This document shows positions 9,820 through 23,400 of a stretch of 64,000 nucleotides of DNA, piece after piece (position 1 is the stretch's first letter; each line of letters opens with the position of its first letter). Both the position numbers and the translations under genes were made by a program. The notes beneath the pieces are model-generated. The model was not told the DNA's origin. It did not search any database and was given only the letters and a program-made list of their open reading frames with translations. Origin of the DNA: Chamaelirium japonicum (taxonomy: Eukaryota > Streptophyta > Magnoliopsida > Liliales > Melanthiaceae); the NCBI GenBank assembly GCA_947650365.1, contig OX393549.1, positions 80,828,915 to 80,892,914 of the forward strand. The letters are read 5' to 3'.

Positions 9820-12800
9820 CTACCCACCGGGTTCTCGTGGTTCACAAGGCTCCAAATCGAGGGCGGCTGTCTTTTCTTTGGCAAGACGGCCAACAGGAAC
9901 ATAGACGAATCCTTTTGGAAGCCGTTGATTCTGCATCGATGCTTGGTCGGAAGTCATCACCAGCTCCTTCTGAAAAGTTTCTGTGTGCTGCATAAGAAAT
10001 GGACACAGATCAAGCCATATCCTCCAAATTGGGGACAGTACACAAGTATCCAAGTCATATCCAACTACCTTTCTTGACTTAGACCTCTGCTCTCCATCTG
10101 CCGAATTCCGTAAGGCAGATGCCTGTCTATGTGGAAGTTGCTTTCCAGCGGACGATACCCTATCGGGAAATTTCCGTTTGAAGGAAAGTTGGGACGTGGA
10201 GCTGTCATCGGTCTTTCTGTCAGTATCTATGTGCACGGGAACCCTAACTATGTGTCGGCCAGAAATAGTACTGTCAACTGTGATGTCATCCGATCTCTGC
10301 ATTGTTCCACTGTAGGACCTGTTATTTATGGAAGTAGTGACCGACTCGGAACTGACCCCAGGTGGAAAGAAGGGACTTCGCACAAGCGCTGAGAAAGCAA
10401 CATGATCCCTTTGCGAGGCGAGTAAGTCGTGTGAACAAATAACCAAGTCTCTCTGGCAAAAGTTTTAAGTCATTGAAGTATATACATGACAATGAGATCA
10501 TATCCTCGATAAAAAAAAAACAGTTTATATGGAAGAAAAATGATAAAGTCTAAAAAATGGGATACATAGCTGATGTTCCGAAACAATGTTGAAGGCATGG
10601 GCATTACAAATGTTGGCAGAGATATTAACAATCTTTAGAAGATAATCAAACTGATTCAACTATCTAATTAATCGAAAACACAATATTTAAATTGTTATCT
10701 ATAATTATTTCAAACTTGATTGATCAATAATCCATCTAGTAAATTAACAAAGTTTAAATGTTGAAAACCGAAGATATACATGGCTGTGAAGGAAGAGAGT
10801 CTAATCTGATTTTGTTAGAAGGTGTGAGTTGAAGAAAAAGTAGAGGGTAAGTTGTTAAACTAGAAATTTGCTTCGCCAAAAATAAGTCCAAAAGAACATA
10901 TATTTGAGTATTCATGTGGTGGTCAGTTCAGATGAAAAAACAAGAATTGTCTGAAAATGCAGAAAATCAAGGCACTCACACTGGTTGCAATACAAATAGA
11001 ATTTTTTAGACATTTAGGTTGATTAGCTAGCTTATTCAAGAGAATCTTGAAGCAAGTCTTAGATATTGTGCCGTAGGGCGTAGTGTACTATGCACAAACA
11101 TATATACATCGTAGATTCTGCCATATATCTCCAACAATAATGAAAATGTTGAATGATTGGAGGTGAATGCTGTAGTGGAGATTTATGCGGATCGAAGTGT
11201 TGCACAAAATTGCACCAATATCACTTATGACTTATCGACCATATAATGTTACAGATTGAAAAAAGAATATAAGTAACCAATCTGGAAAGAACAATGCCTT
11301 CATTCCAGAATGTTGATTATCAACATCTTCTTGCTAGGGCAATTGATGATAAAACTAGAAGCATGAATTTACAATATTTCTACTACAAGGATAAGGTATA
11401 TGACGTACCATATCAATATCGCGGGCATTAAGAAATAAGGCCTACCAAGAATAAGGTATTAAGACGTTGACTGAAATTGTCTGAATGAATGCAGTGCAAC
11501 AGAGTAGCGGATACTCAAGTAAGGAGGATGTACGCATGGGCATAAGGAACAAGAGGGATAATCAGAAGCTTACATGGATGGAGGTCGGCATAAATGAAAA
11601 GTAAAGAAGGATTATCATGTCAGGCCTGTTACGATTCCCATGCCCCCTCAAAACCGGTGATGAGAGGGAGGGGGCAACAGCATATAAAGATGTGGAACTC
11701 CCACCCCTTTACCAATGTGGGACTATTCTCAACACCCGCCCACACGCAGAGCGCCTCTCGATCGGAGGGAGGGACAAGATCTCGATCGGGAGGGAGAAAG
11801 ATGGTGCGACGGGTCCACATAGAGGCGAGATGAGGTGGGACCAAGCTCTGATACCATGTTACGATTCCCATGCCCCCTCAAAACCGGTGATGAGAGGGAG
11901 GGGGCAACAGCATATAAAGATGTGGAACTCCCACCCCTTTACCGATGTGGGACTATTCTCAACAAGGCCCATGTGGTTAGGGTTGTGAAAGTGTAAGCAT
12001 TGTGCTGGCGACTAGTGTAGAGTACCAGGATCACATTATTAGTAGCATTGGCGTGGGATATAGCAGTGCAGGAGCATGCTTCACTTGTTTTGCCCCCATT
12101 ACCAAGTTTTATTTCCACAAATTCAATAATACACTATTTTTATTTGCTTCTCTGTTGGGAAGAGGACCGTTACTAGCCAACAAGTGCAAGCTAGGAATGT
12201 TAGCACTAGTTATTGGAAGATTGAAGATTGATGTCAAGTTGAGATCTGGTACTCAAATCATTTTATAAAGATTTTCTTATTCAAAGTTTTGCTCCATAGC
12301 CGACCACCACGATGAAACTATGTTTTCTGTTGAACGCAATAAAGCATAGCAAAAGGTTGTAACGATAACCATTTAAATATTATGGAGTAGAAAAATTGTA
12401 ATGGGCAGGTGAGTTTTCCATTACAGTGCACTGATACCAAGGGTCAGCCTAATACACTTGAATCTCCACAATTGTCATTACTACCCATGGCTAATGGTGT
12501 ATCTTGTTTGCAGATAATGTATTGTCAATTGATGAGACAATAATTTGGCTTTAGCCTAAAAAACAAATAAAGGGAAACTTTGAAGGAAGATTGTTAAGCA
12601 TATTGGGATAGTTATATGGAAAATGGGGCCCGATTGCAAAGAGTGGCAACCAATAAATGTCAAAGAAACTATTTTTCTTGTCGTGGATTTAATACTAGAA
12701 AAAATTTATAACTGATATTTTTTATAGGCATGGAGCAAGGTGGATTAAGTAGAGATATGTTCATCAATCATGAGATTAGTGGCTATCAATAAAGTTATGG

Positions 12801-15800
12801 TAATAGTATTACGAGAAAAAATTTGTTGGCAATTTATTCAAAGTATAATGTTGAGCACGTGATATAAATATTAGTTGTAAATTTAAGGCAACAGGAAACA
12901 GAAATTGAAACATTAGTTGGAGCTTAATAGTAAGCAGTAAGCATGTCTTTGCCAAGATGGTGCCCCTAAGCGCCTAAAGGGTAATGCTTAAGGGCGGTGC
13001 TTCTAAGCACTTAAAGGGTAGCTGCAAAGAATGACGGGATTATACCGCAATTAATCGGGATTAAAACGCATAAATCGGGATTAAAACATGAAAATCGTGA
13101 CTTTTTTATAAAATCATGACTCTTTCAAAAAATCGAGAAAGAGTTGAGTAGCGAACGCTTACTGAATAAGTCGTGTTTTAATATTGATCGAGTTGGCCAT
13201 ATCATAGAAATATTTCGCAGAATAAAAGTAGGTCCCTAAAAAAGAAATTGAGTAAAATAAAAGTATTGATTCCACTTTCGAATCTCAAAGATTTGGCTTG
13301 TAAACATGAAAAGTATGCTACACAATCTTTTGCAAAAGATTAGATTTGGGACTATTAGAATAATTTGTACAAAAGAAGAACAAGTTATTTCTTGGATCAT
13401 TCCAAGAAAAATCAGTATGCTTCTACATGGATCATCTACTGATACGAAATTTAAAAAGAAAAAATTAGTGGGTTCCATCGTTTCTATGGTTACTTAACTT
13501 CTTAAACAGTGAGGCCCTCTCTATGCACTGAAGCCTCTTCTCTCATATAATCAAATGGTATTGTGAACTTGTATAGTTCGTAATCTTTAGCTCTACACTG
13601 ATCACATAGAAAACAAGTCTGGAAGTTGAATATATATACACAGCTTCAATAGGGTGTAATTCTATATAATATATAACGCAAAAAAATGGGGTTCCATGCC
13701 AACTTTTTTCATGCCTATAACCTAAGGGGTTTCTTCCTATTCCACAGGACGCACAGTTATAGGATATTAAATTACTAACGTTCCATCACTCCCCAGGTGC
13801 AACGGAGATCCTGAAATCTTTATCATTGAACGTGTAGTACAAATGTGTGGTTCTAGTATAATTTAATGACAAGAAATCATGACATGTTCCTGATTATATA
13901 AAAAACATTGCACATTTTCAAGATATTATTGTTATTTTTTGTAAGACTTACCTAAATAAATTAAGCATGATTACTAATTCAATGGTGATTTTCCCCCAAC
14001 ATTTTGAAAAAATTCGCCGCCGACACCATCGTTGCCTCTGCCATCGTCATCGCCACAAACCACCACCACGACCAACTCCGTTGCCACAGCCACCACAGTC
14101 ACTGCCATCACTGCTACCGTCACCACCATTGTCGCTACCGCCACCGTCATCGTGACCATCGCCACCACCACTGTCGCTACCGCCACCGTCATCGCGACCA
14201 TCGCCACCACCACCGTTACTACCACCACCACTACCCTATTGCCACCGTCATCGTTGCCTGGAACACTATTAAATGCCAACTAGCTCGAGGGTATTTTAGC
14301 AAGTTTAGTTTAAATAGATATCATCATTCCAGCATTTAACTGACCACACCAAATACTGAAATGGAATGACCATTTCTTTCATGGCATTACGCCTGTCGCA
14401 GCCAAACAAAAGAATGGGAATAATAATTCCCACTCCTTTGATTTCCATTCCCCTCCTCATTCCCTTCCCATTCGCATGCCATTTTGATCCAGGTAACCAA
14501 ACGCAGCCTAATTGTGATTTTATTTACCCCTCTGATTTAATCTCGCCTCCTGAACTTGTGGCATTACTTTCAATTGCTTTCAAGTGGAAAGCGGATTTTT
14601 TAAACAATAAAACAATTTGATCCTTCCATGTAGATTATTAAGTCAAATTAGGAATACATGATTGCACTTTTTAAGGAAATATAGCATATGAACCACCAGA
14701 AGCATGCATTTGTTCTCTTATATAATCCAAATAAAGGATGAGCTTTCTTTGATGGTGTAATGCGACTAAATATATGCTTAGGTGCGGAGACATAACGCAG
14801 TATCTCACTGAAATCTGCCCAATGCGGGTCGATACTGACCAATACCCATAGACATGGCCAACAATAATGTGCGGCCCACGAACAATGCTGATAACCCTTT
14901 GGCATGATGCATATCCTACATCATGATAAGATGCTAACAAAACCTAGTTAGGCCAATTATATCAAGACATGTCATCATCTCCAAGCTAATGCCTCTAAAT
15001 TATGAAAGCACATTTCTCCCTCCAAATACCATTCAATGCATGCATTATCAAGTGGTTGGTGACTTGCTCAAAAGGAATCGGTTCAAATCCGGGTAACAGA
15101 TTTCAAATTTCTGTAGAAAAGTGATTTTGATGGGGATTTGTAAGGGATTAGAAGTAGTACCCAAATACTAATGTTACATCCAAATAATAATGAGTAAAGA
15201 TCTATAACACAGTGCATGCATATCAAGCTATAATCCTAGAATAGTGCTCAAATAGATTTTCATTAGAAGCTTCATAAAGAAATACATGAAAGATTCAACA
15301 TCAGAAACAAATGAGCATACACATTGAGTAGTCATAGGGCTGAACTAGTTCAATATAAAATATCATAATCGCAATTGAGAAATGCTGCCCATGATAACAT
15401 GACTAAGGAATTAGTATAATCTACCTTCAGTTTTTCTCTTTTGATAATTCGCTCACAAAGAAGACGCACTTTCTCAAGCTCTACCTGCAGCAAAGAAATC
15501 TATTAGATGAATCTTTCATGTAAAATTCTATTGGGCAAGCGAGCAAGATTCCAAATGATAAACGGTAGAATTCCATGATGTTACAATTTCGTGTTTGACT
15601 AAATAGTCTCTTGCCTAAACCTCTCCCTTAAATCTGCTGTTCTGACAAGCTTAACAACAAAGGCATACAGTTTAAATCCCCATGCCACCAATGATTATGC
15701 ATCATTCAAAATATTAGTGAAGCTAGTGAAGCTCATCTGAAATAACGAATACCAAGTAACAGTTGAACCCATCGGGAAATAGAAACTAAGCAGCAAAGCA

Positions 15801-17447
15801 AACAAGGAAGACATTAAATAGACTTGAATACTTAATGAAAAGACCGCAGAAGAGTAATCACTATCACCCAGTTATAAATGTCATTACCTTTCATTCAATC
15901 AGCCAAAAACATTCAAGGGATTAAATAAATATAATGGGTTGTTTAGAGCAAGTGTTCCATTCAAACACCCTACACACAAAACCAGACTGGAGCAAGTGTG
16001 CATATGCAAGAAATACTGGTGGAGACGGACTTTGGTGGATGCAGAAGATGAGAGTTCATGCTAATACAGTATATATGTCTGTCTGGTGTAAACTGAGTTC
16101 CCAAATTCGACTTACACATTGTTTCGTAGTTTGATTTTGAACATAAAACCATAAATTACTGCAAATTGGGGTGGGAACATCAAATTCAAGAACACATGAT
16201 CATACCAGCATAATTAAGATCCAACTTCAATCAGAGACCGTGCGAAAAACATAAAAAATATGAATTTATGATCCAATGCCTACAAATTTCACTAAATTCT
16301 GCACTTTTTGGCTGAAAAAAAAAACTATAAAGGTCAAGAAGGAAACCCTAGAAAGTTTAGCGAACATGAGGAAGAAGTTCTAGCAAAATAAATTTCCATC
16401 AACATATATTATACAATAGTTGCGCGCTCACGCACACAAAAAAGAAAAGGAAACAAAGGAAGAGACCAACCCCCGCGCACACGAGAGTGTGTGTGTGTGT
16501 GTGTGTGTGCATATTTACCAAATCGGGCGTTTTTTTGAAAAAAAACGCGTATAAACACGTATCGATCCGAAGTCGTAGCAAACAGGAAAAAAACTCGTTA
16601 TTTTGAAAAAAAAACGTCAGTACACGTTTTATACGCATTTAAAACGAAAAAAACGCGTCTAAAACACGTCGGGTTTGGTCCATGTTTAAATTGGGTTCGG
16701 GTTTTATTTTGTTCGTGCTTAATAAATACATATGCTATATGTTTTGAACTTTTGATTACTTAATGTTGGAAAATGACATATATACATACTTGGTATAATT
16801 TTTAAGATTTTTTTTGTTTTTTCTGATGTTTTCACGTTTTTTTCCCGTTTTTTCCGTTTTCATCGTATCTTTCCTATTTTTTCCCTTGCCGTTTTTTTTC
16901 CTGTTTTCCAACTTGGTAACTATTTGTGTGTGTGCTCGCGCGCGCGCGCGGGGGGGGGAGGGGGACCGGGTGACCGCGGTCCTCCCCTCCACCATAGACG
17001 TAGGTCCTCCCTTCTAAAAAAGGTGCCATGTGGCACCTGTCAACCTAGTTTTCTGAATGTATCGATCCACTCTAGCTAGATTGAGATTATTAGAAAAAAT
17101 TTAAAAAAAAAAAAAAACTTAAACGAATTGATCAAGTGAAACACATAAGTGGTAATATATTATCCACAAACACACATTTTTTTAGGACGCTAAAAATGCT
17201 ACTTGGCATGTGAAAACAATTTCATCAAGTTGAAGCACATTCAACAGTAAACTGCTATCCACAAACACACATTTTTTAGGAATGCTAAAAATCCTAGTTG
17301 GCATGTGATTTTTTCATTTTTTTATCACTATTAGACCTTAGGAGTGATGAAACCAAGTTGGCCAAGGTCCAAATCTTGTTGAAAGGTACCACATGGTACC
17401 TTTTTAGAGAGAGAGGGGGGGCAGCGTGTACGGTAAAGGTGAGGAGC

Positions 17448-17478
<31 letters not shown>

Positions 17479-20400
17479 GCTCGGGAAGCTGAACTCGAGT
17501 TCACCATTCAAACGGTGAATGGAGAAGCTGCCACGTGTCATGAGAAAGTGTTACTTTTAGCTTTAAGTCTTTTTAGTGTTTAGCCCTCTTAAATGCCTAT
17601 CACCTCATACTTGCTTTATGTCTTTTCAGTGTTCAACCCTCTTAAATTCCTATCCCCTCTTACTTGCTTTATGTCTTTTCAGTGGACACATGGCGCAATA
17701 TAAACCATGTTTCAACATTCATTTGTGAACTCAAGTTCACCAAACCCTTTCCCATTTTATACACACACACACACACCACCTCCATCATGGGTAGATATGC
17801 TGAGGCTAAGCGTGCTTACACCATAATGGAGAGTAGGATGAATGATCAAGAGAAAAGGAAAGAAATCGCATGAAGGGGTTAGTTCCCCTTTCGGCGAGAA
17901 TGGGAAAAACTCATCCCAAGTGGAATTTGATATCGCGTCCTTTTTTCATTGATATTATGTCCTCTCATCCCAAAACTGCACTAGGATAGGGTTGGTTCAG
18001 TGTGGGTTGGGTTGAGTTACATTTTTTTTCATTTACTTTCATTTTTTTCAAAAAACATCTTCATGGGGTCATGTCATGTTGGGTTGAGCCAAGTCAAGAG
18101 GGGATTGGGTTGGGTCGAAACAAGTAACGTCGGCTCGGGTCATGTTCAGTCTCTACTTGGGTCGTATCAATATATCATATTTAGTCAACTTGGGTCACGG
18201 TGGATTGCATCGGTTTGATCAAGTCGAAAAGTGGAGTTTGGGCTGGATCAGATTGGTCGATTCATGCAATCAATAGGGTCCAATCGAGCCATGTGGAATG
18301 GGCCGGTTCGAGTTCAATCGTGTCATGTTGGAGAGGATTTGATCAGGTTATTCCGTATGGGATCGGGATGATAATGTCAAGTTGGGTCAGGTCCAATCAC
18401 GCCATGTCAAATTGGGTCGAATTGGTTTGGATTATGTTGAGTCTGGTGATCATGTCATAGGGTCGGTTCAAGTCGGGTCCAATCGAGTCACATCGGATTG
18501 GGTGTCATCTTTGGCATACGAACAACTTAGCGTGCAGGAATAATTCACCACGAGCAAATTCGAAGGGAAAATCCACAAATTTTGAAATGAGTTCGACTAA
18601 AGTTCAAAAACATAAAACATAAATATTAGTTGAAGGCTATAAGTATAAGAGGGTTGTCAGCTTGTATATCAATTCTTTATGAATTTATGATTGACTTTTA
18701 CACCGACCATTAATGTTCTTTCTCATATAATTTCATCTATTATGTTGACTTTCCTCTCTTTGCTTTTTGATTTACTAATACATTGATTCGTACCAATTGG
18801 ATTTGGTTCCTGCATTAGTCAATATCAACGCATAAATCAATCCATTCATCAATTGGTATCAGAGCTACATCATGTGGACCTAATTTTGCCTCACCATCCT
18901 GCATTTCCAGCATGACCATTTCTCCAGAGCAAATAAATATCAAAGATATTTACTTATTTCAGAAAATCAACAAACTTGCATAAGTAACAACATCAAGGTA
19001 AAAATGGGCAAAAGGTTTCTACTTCATGGCAAGAGATTAAAGCCTACTAACAAATGTTTAACTCAGGTACAGTGAATTCCTACTAACCCGTATTTGTTTC
19101 ATACTCTTTAGCTCCTCAGGTCCATGTTGCTGGCATTCGGCCTGTAGATTTTAAACAATTAAGGTTCAAAATTTTGAAATGAGATATGTATACTACACTA
19201 TAATAACAATACAAAAGAACATTATTATTTAATCAGTAATTATATCTCAATTTTTATTTGAAGAGGAGATGAAGAGATCAATCAGTATCATGTAAAAAAG
19301 CCAAAAAAGTAATCAACATGAAAAGAAAAGAACAGACCTCTCGCTGCTCTAAGCTATGCTTTTCACAATAAGCCTTGTGTTGTACCCTGCCACCATTGGC
19401 TTTTACATTCATATACAAGCCAGCATTTATAGCACAAGATGGGTGAAAAGTGATCTGACAGTGTTCACAGCTGCACTGCAAAGAAGTAAAAGGAACATTT
19501 AAGGGAGACCAATAATATCAAGTACATTGTGTTTTGCATCCTACCCGTAGACAAATAATATAGCAAACCAAACCTTTAAGCAAGCACCAGCATTCCGATC
19601 GCAGATACAGCAAGAATGCATGTTCTTTTCCTTGAGAATGGCATCCTAATATATGATAAAAATTTTGCATTAGAAAAGTCCTAATAAAAAGTAAAGTTAG
19701 CAAAACCGCTAAGAGTGTACAAAGAGATTGTCCAAGGAGCAATCCTGTCATACTGGTAATTAATAGAAACAAAAAACTAATTCCAACTGCATAGTGGTTA
19801 AAGGATTATATTACCATTCCGTCTACTGGGTTTTGTTGTCCCCTTTTGTACTTCGACTCCAACAACCACTAAAATGGCAAAGAGTTCTTAAATAAGAAAC
19901 GCAACATTCTATTGGGACTGGAAAAGGCAGTTGTCAGGCATGAATTCAAAATTTTGTATATGAAAAGGCACTTTTCATATTACCTCAGCACAGAAGGCAT
20001 GAACCCACTGTCCATCCATCGACTTTCTAAAAGCACCATTAGACCCACCACATAAACCACAATGAGGATCAACACTATATCTCTCTCTACTGTCTAGTGC
20101 CTCATTTCTAGGGCTTCTAGACTGTAATGGTATCTCCTCACACAGCTCACACTTCCAGGAGCCAATTGGATTTTTAAGCCTACGATAACAATCTAAGTGA
20201 ACCGCAACCTGCAAGAGATGCTAGCTGTTAGCAATAAAAACATGTGGATAAAAAGTATTCAAAGCATGTTCAAACAGCTCCAGAACCTTGCAGCTGGAAC
20301 AGACAAAGACCCGGTTCAACACTGTCTCAGCACGCCTGCAGATATCGCAAGACAGTGCATTCTCTTGCCACAAATCTGGCATCTGGAAAATCCTAGAATG

Positions 20401-23400
20401 CTTATCTGATGACACTTTTGCGACAGGTAGCCTTGAGGAGTCCTTAGCTTGTGGCACCAATGGAGAGGATATCCTAACTCTACCGATGGTAGCATTGACC
20501 TTTGGAGGACTCTGAAACAATTTAAAGAAAAAACTAATGTGAGATTGAGTTAGATGAACATATACACATATGGAGGTGGCAGTGGTGGGGAGCTTAACCT
20601 CCTGATGAGTAGAGACTATCTCATCATTTGCATCTTTTCTTAGTGATGAATTCCTTGAAGAAGCTGCAGCGGCGGCAGCAGCAGCCGCAAGCACAGCCTG
20701 AGCTTCTTTGTGCCTTCTCTCTTTCCTGCCCCGTTTCTTTGCTTCCCTAACTCCATGAAGAAACTGACTAACAAGTACTAGATCCCATCTTCGTTTACTC
20801 AATGAATCCAGTTCTTGAGGAAGATTTTGACCCACCCTAACGACTAAATCTTCTGCATGGTGAAATATCAAAACTTCTATTATCATGAAAAATATATTAA
20901 TGTCATGATGAAATGATTCAAAACTACAGCATAAACTAAAATATACTCTAAAAAGAATTAAAACAAGGAATCTCCAAAAGTTGGTATCTTGTCTACAACA
21001 GTACAAGCAGCCTCTGCTTAGAGGTATTGATAGGAGGGAAAAACTAAATAAAAAGAATAAAGATAAAGGATCCTAACCACAGCTATGCTTGATTTCAACA
21101 GCTTTATCAAGTAGCTTAGTCTGTAAGTATAGCATCTCTCCTTCCACTTCATCGTCAGGGTAAAGCTCCTGAACTCCCATATGTTTGACTTTAGCCAACT
21201 GGTCCAGTTTTGCCACATCCAGTGCATGATTAACATCAGTGCAGGAAGAATGAACACGTTGTTGCTCACAATGCAAACTCAAAGAAATATCTGCTTCAGC
21301 AACAAGCATCATTTTTTCATTAAGGGCCGAGCGAAATGAGATTAGTAAAAATGATGACCTAAAAGAACACATTAAAACCTTATTCAAATTTTGCATATGG
21401 AGAGCCCTAATGTGGTTTTACCATCAGAGTATGTCTCTTCATATTTCTGCTCAGAAATCACACAGTTCTGCACTTGGATCCACCTTCTTTGTATGAATGG
21501 ATGGACATAACTAGAACGTGGTGCTTCAACTCTGCAAAACAAAAATAAATTACATATACCACATATGCTTAATGCCAGATATATGTTGGGGAAGTGGATC
21601 ACGAGCATCAACAAGACCATTACCAAAAGATCTCAAAAAAACTATTTTGTTAACCTTACATGAGATCAGGCTTGCCACCAGAAACCACTACATCTACATC
21701 ATGGTTGGGTTTCCCACACAAATCCTTCTCTAAGGCAGTGGGTTCAGTGACAGTAGCCTCGCCAGCTTGATCAATACCAGATTCAAAAGAAGACACTATT
21801 TTCACCGTAGATGGTGGCTGATGATGTGCTTCCGACAAGTCATTGCTTTCGAGTTTGGCTGGATTACCTGCCATAACATGATCATAGAACCATATAATCC
21901 AGGAAATAATAAATGAATGTTTGTTATTACAAAGAATATGACAGGAATATTCAGCATTGGTAACATACAAATTAGATATGTCATGAGGGAGCAATGCTCC
22001 TTAACCCACAATCTTTGTCCATTAATAAAGGGTTGACTTTATGGACCAATGTATGACCAATAAGATCCCAACCCTCTATCAACTGGTGTCAAGCTCCTGG
22101 CCTAGAAAAAATTTTGAACAAAAGAAGGGCCTAACTCGAAAATTGCAAGACTGGTTGGCATGAAGCGAAACAAACTTTATTGGCTAGTTATCTTAGGCTC
22201 AGCACCCTCCAAGATTCTCAAGGCATGGAGAGTCTACGGAGAAAAATTAGTGCTTCAAATATCCTAATTAGTGGTAGAGTTAAAAGTTTACAAGCTTCAA
22301 AACTAGTTTCTAGTCCATGTTGTTGCAAATACATTATCAAAAGATATGTTTAAGATGTTTCTGACATAAACAATCACCCAAAGGAGTAATGATAATAGCA
22401 GATAAGTAGGCAAATTTACCTATATAATCTCACTTTACGAACTTCATAATTATTACACACACTTCTATTTGTCCAAGAGCCTTTTCCATGTATCCACATA
22501 GAACCCTTTGACTTGGATACTTATATCTTGCCCTAACTTATTATGCAACCAATTACACCCTACAACTACATTTTATGCCATAAATCACGAAATTGTCTAC
22601 CTTAACATGTGTTGCCCAATCCCATTACTATACTCAGCCAGAGGGCAGAGCTTGTTAACAGATGCACATAGTCAATTTTAACCTTTTCACCCAAACTGGT
22701 ATAAAGTGCCCTTTTACAAATATACTGCAACGACAGATTCCAACCAATAAGTATTGTTGGCAACTCCATAAATACTTAGGCTGAATAGAATTAGACAAAA
22801 GAAATACATCTGATCTTATTTAAATTCATTCAAGAATTCAAACCCAATAAGAGTCCAAAAGACGAAGAAAAAAATCTCCATCAAAAGATCATAGCAAATA
22901 AACACAAATTTTGAAGCACTAGATAGATCTGAAGAACCTTATCAAAGAGTTGAATGCTTCATATTTGAAAAGAACCTTACCAAACCCTAACTCCAATTAG
23001 AGTTTAATTATGCAATGGAGAAGGGATTTATTTTGAATATCTTGACTCGAACAAATTAGGCAAAATGCATAATAGAGAACTACCTTTAAGGAAAGAGCTT
23101 GACAACTACGAGGGAGACTGAAGGAAGCGCAAGGGATGCTGCACCAAGTATCAAGATTCTAGAAAGCTGCAACAATTACTAGAATTGTTTCACAAAGATT
23201 TGGGCAAATCGAAGGGGTGGTTTAAGCATCCATTTAAGTGGATAGATATGAAAAGTGTCATCAAAAAGTTGAATGCTTCATATTTGAAAGGGCCCTTACC
23301 AAACTCTAACTCCAATTAGAGTTTAATTATGCAATGGAGAAGGGACTTATTTTCTATATCTTGACTATAACAAATTAGGCAAAATGCATAATAGAGCACT

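Larger units (their letters stand above)
10453..15424 (-). other. PHD gene intron 16 (about 5 kb)
   Basis: The intron lies between the KREKLK exon and the last exon. It contains the young TRIM (11627-11964), an iterated-word segment (12930-13230), a triplet-rich array (13990-14270) and, at about 14360-14520, a segment of TTCCATTCC-like words ending GTAACCAAACGCAGCC, which resembles a MITE end. A possible B box (GGTTCAAATCC, about 15080) hints at a degraded SINE. The remainder is AT-rich without a recognisable gene. Confidence 0.75.
15485..19337 (-). other. PHD gene intron 15 (about 3.9 kb)
   Basis: The intron contains a Mutator-like MITE (16511-16923), GT and CG dinucleotide runs beside it, an AT microsatellite (about 17449-17476), a 95-bp imperfect duplication (TATCCACAAACACACATTTT at 17161 and 17256), a GGGTTGG-type word array (about 17985-18510) and an LTR end with primer-binding site (18500-18865). 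No gene is seen. Confidence 0.75.

Noticed and set aside
13974..14283. Open frames of 83-111 aa on both strands
   Set aside because: They come from a CAC/GCC/ATC triplet array inside an intron and show only alternating alanine/threonine/valine or histidine/arginine runs.
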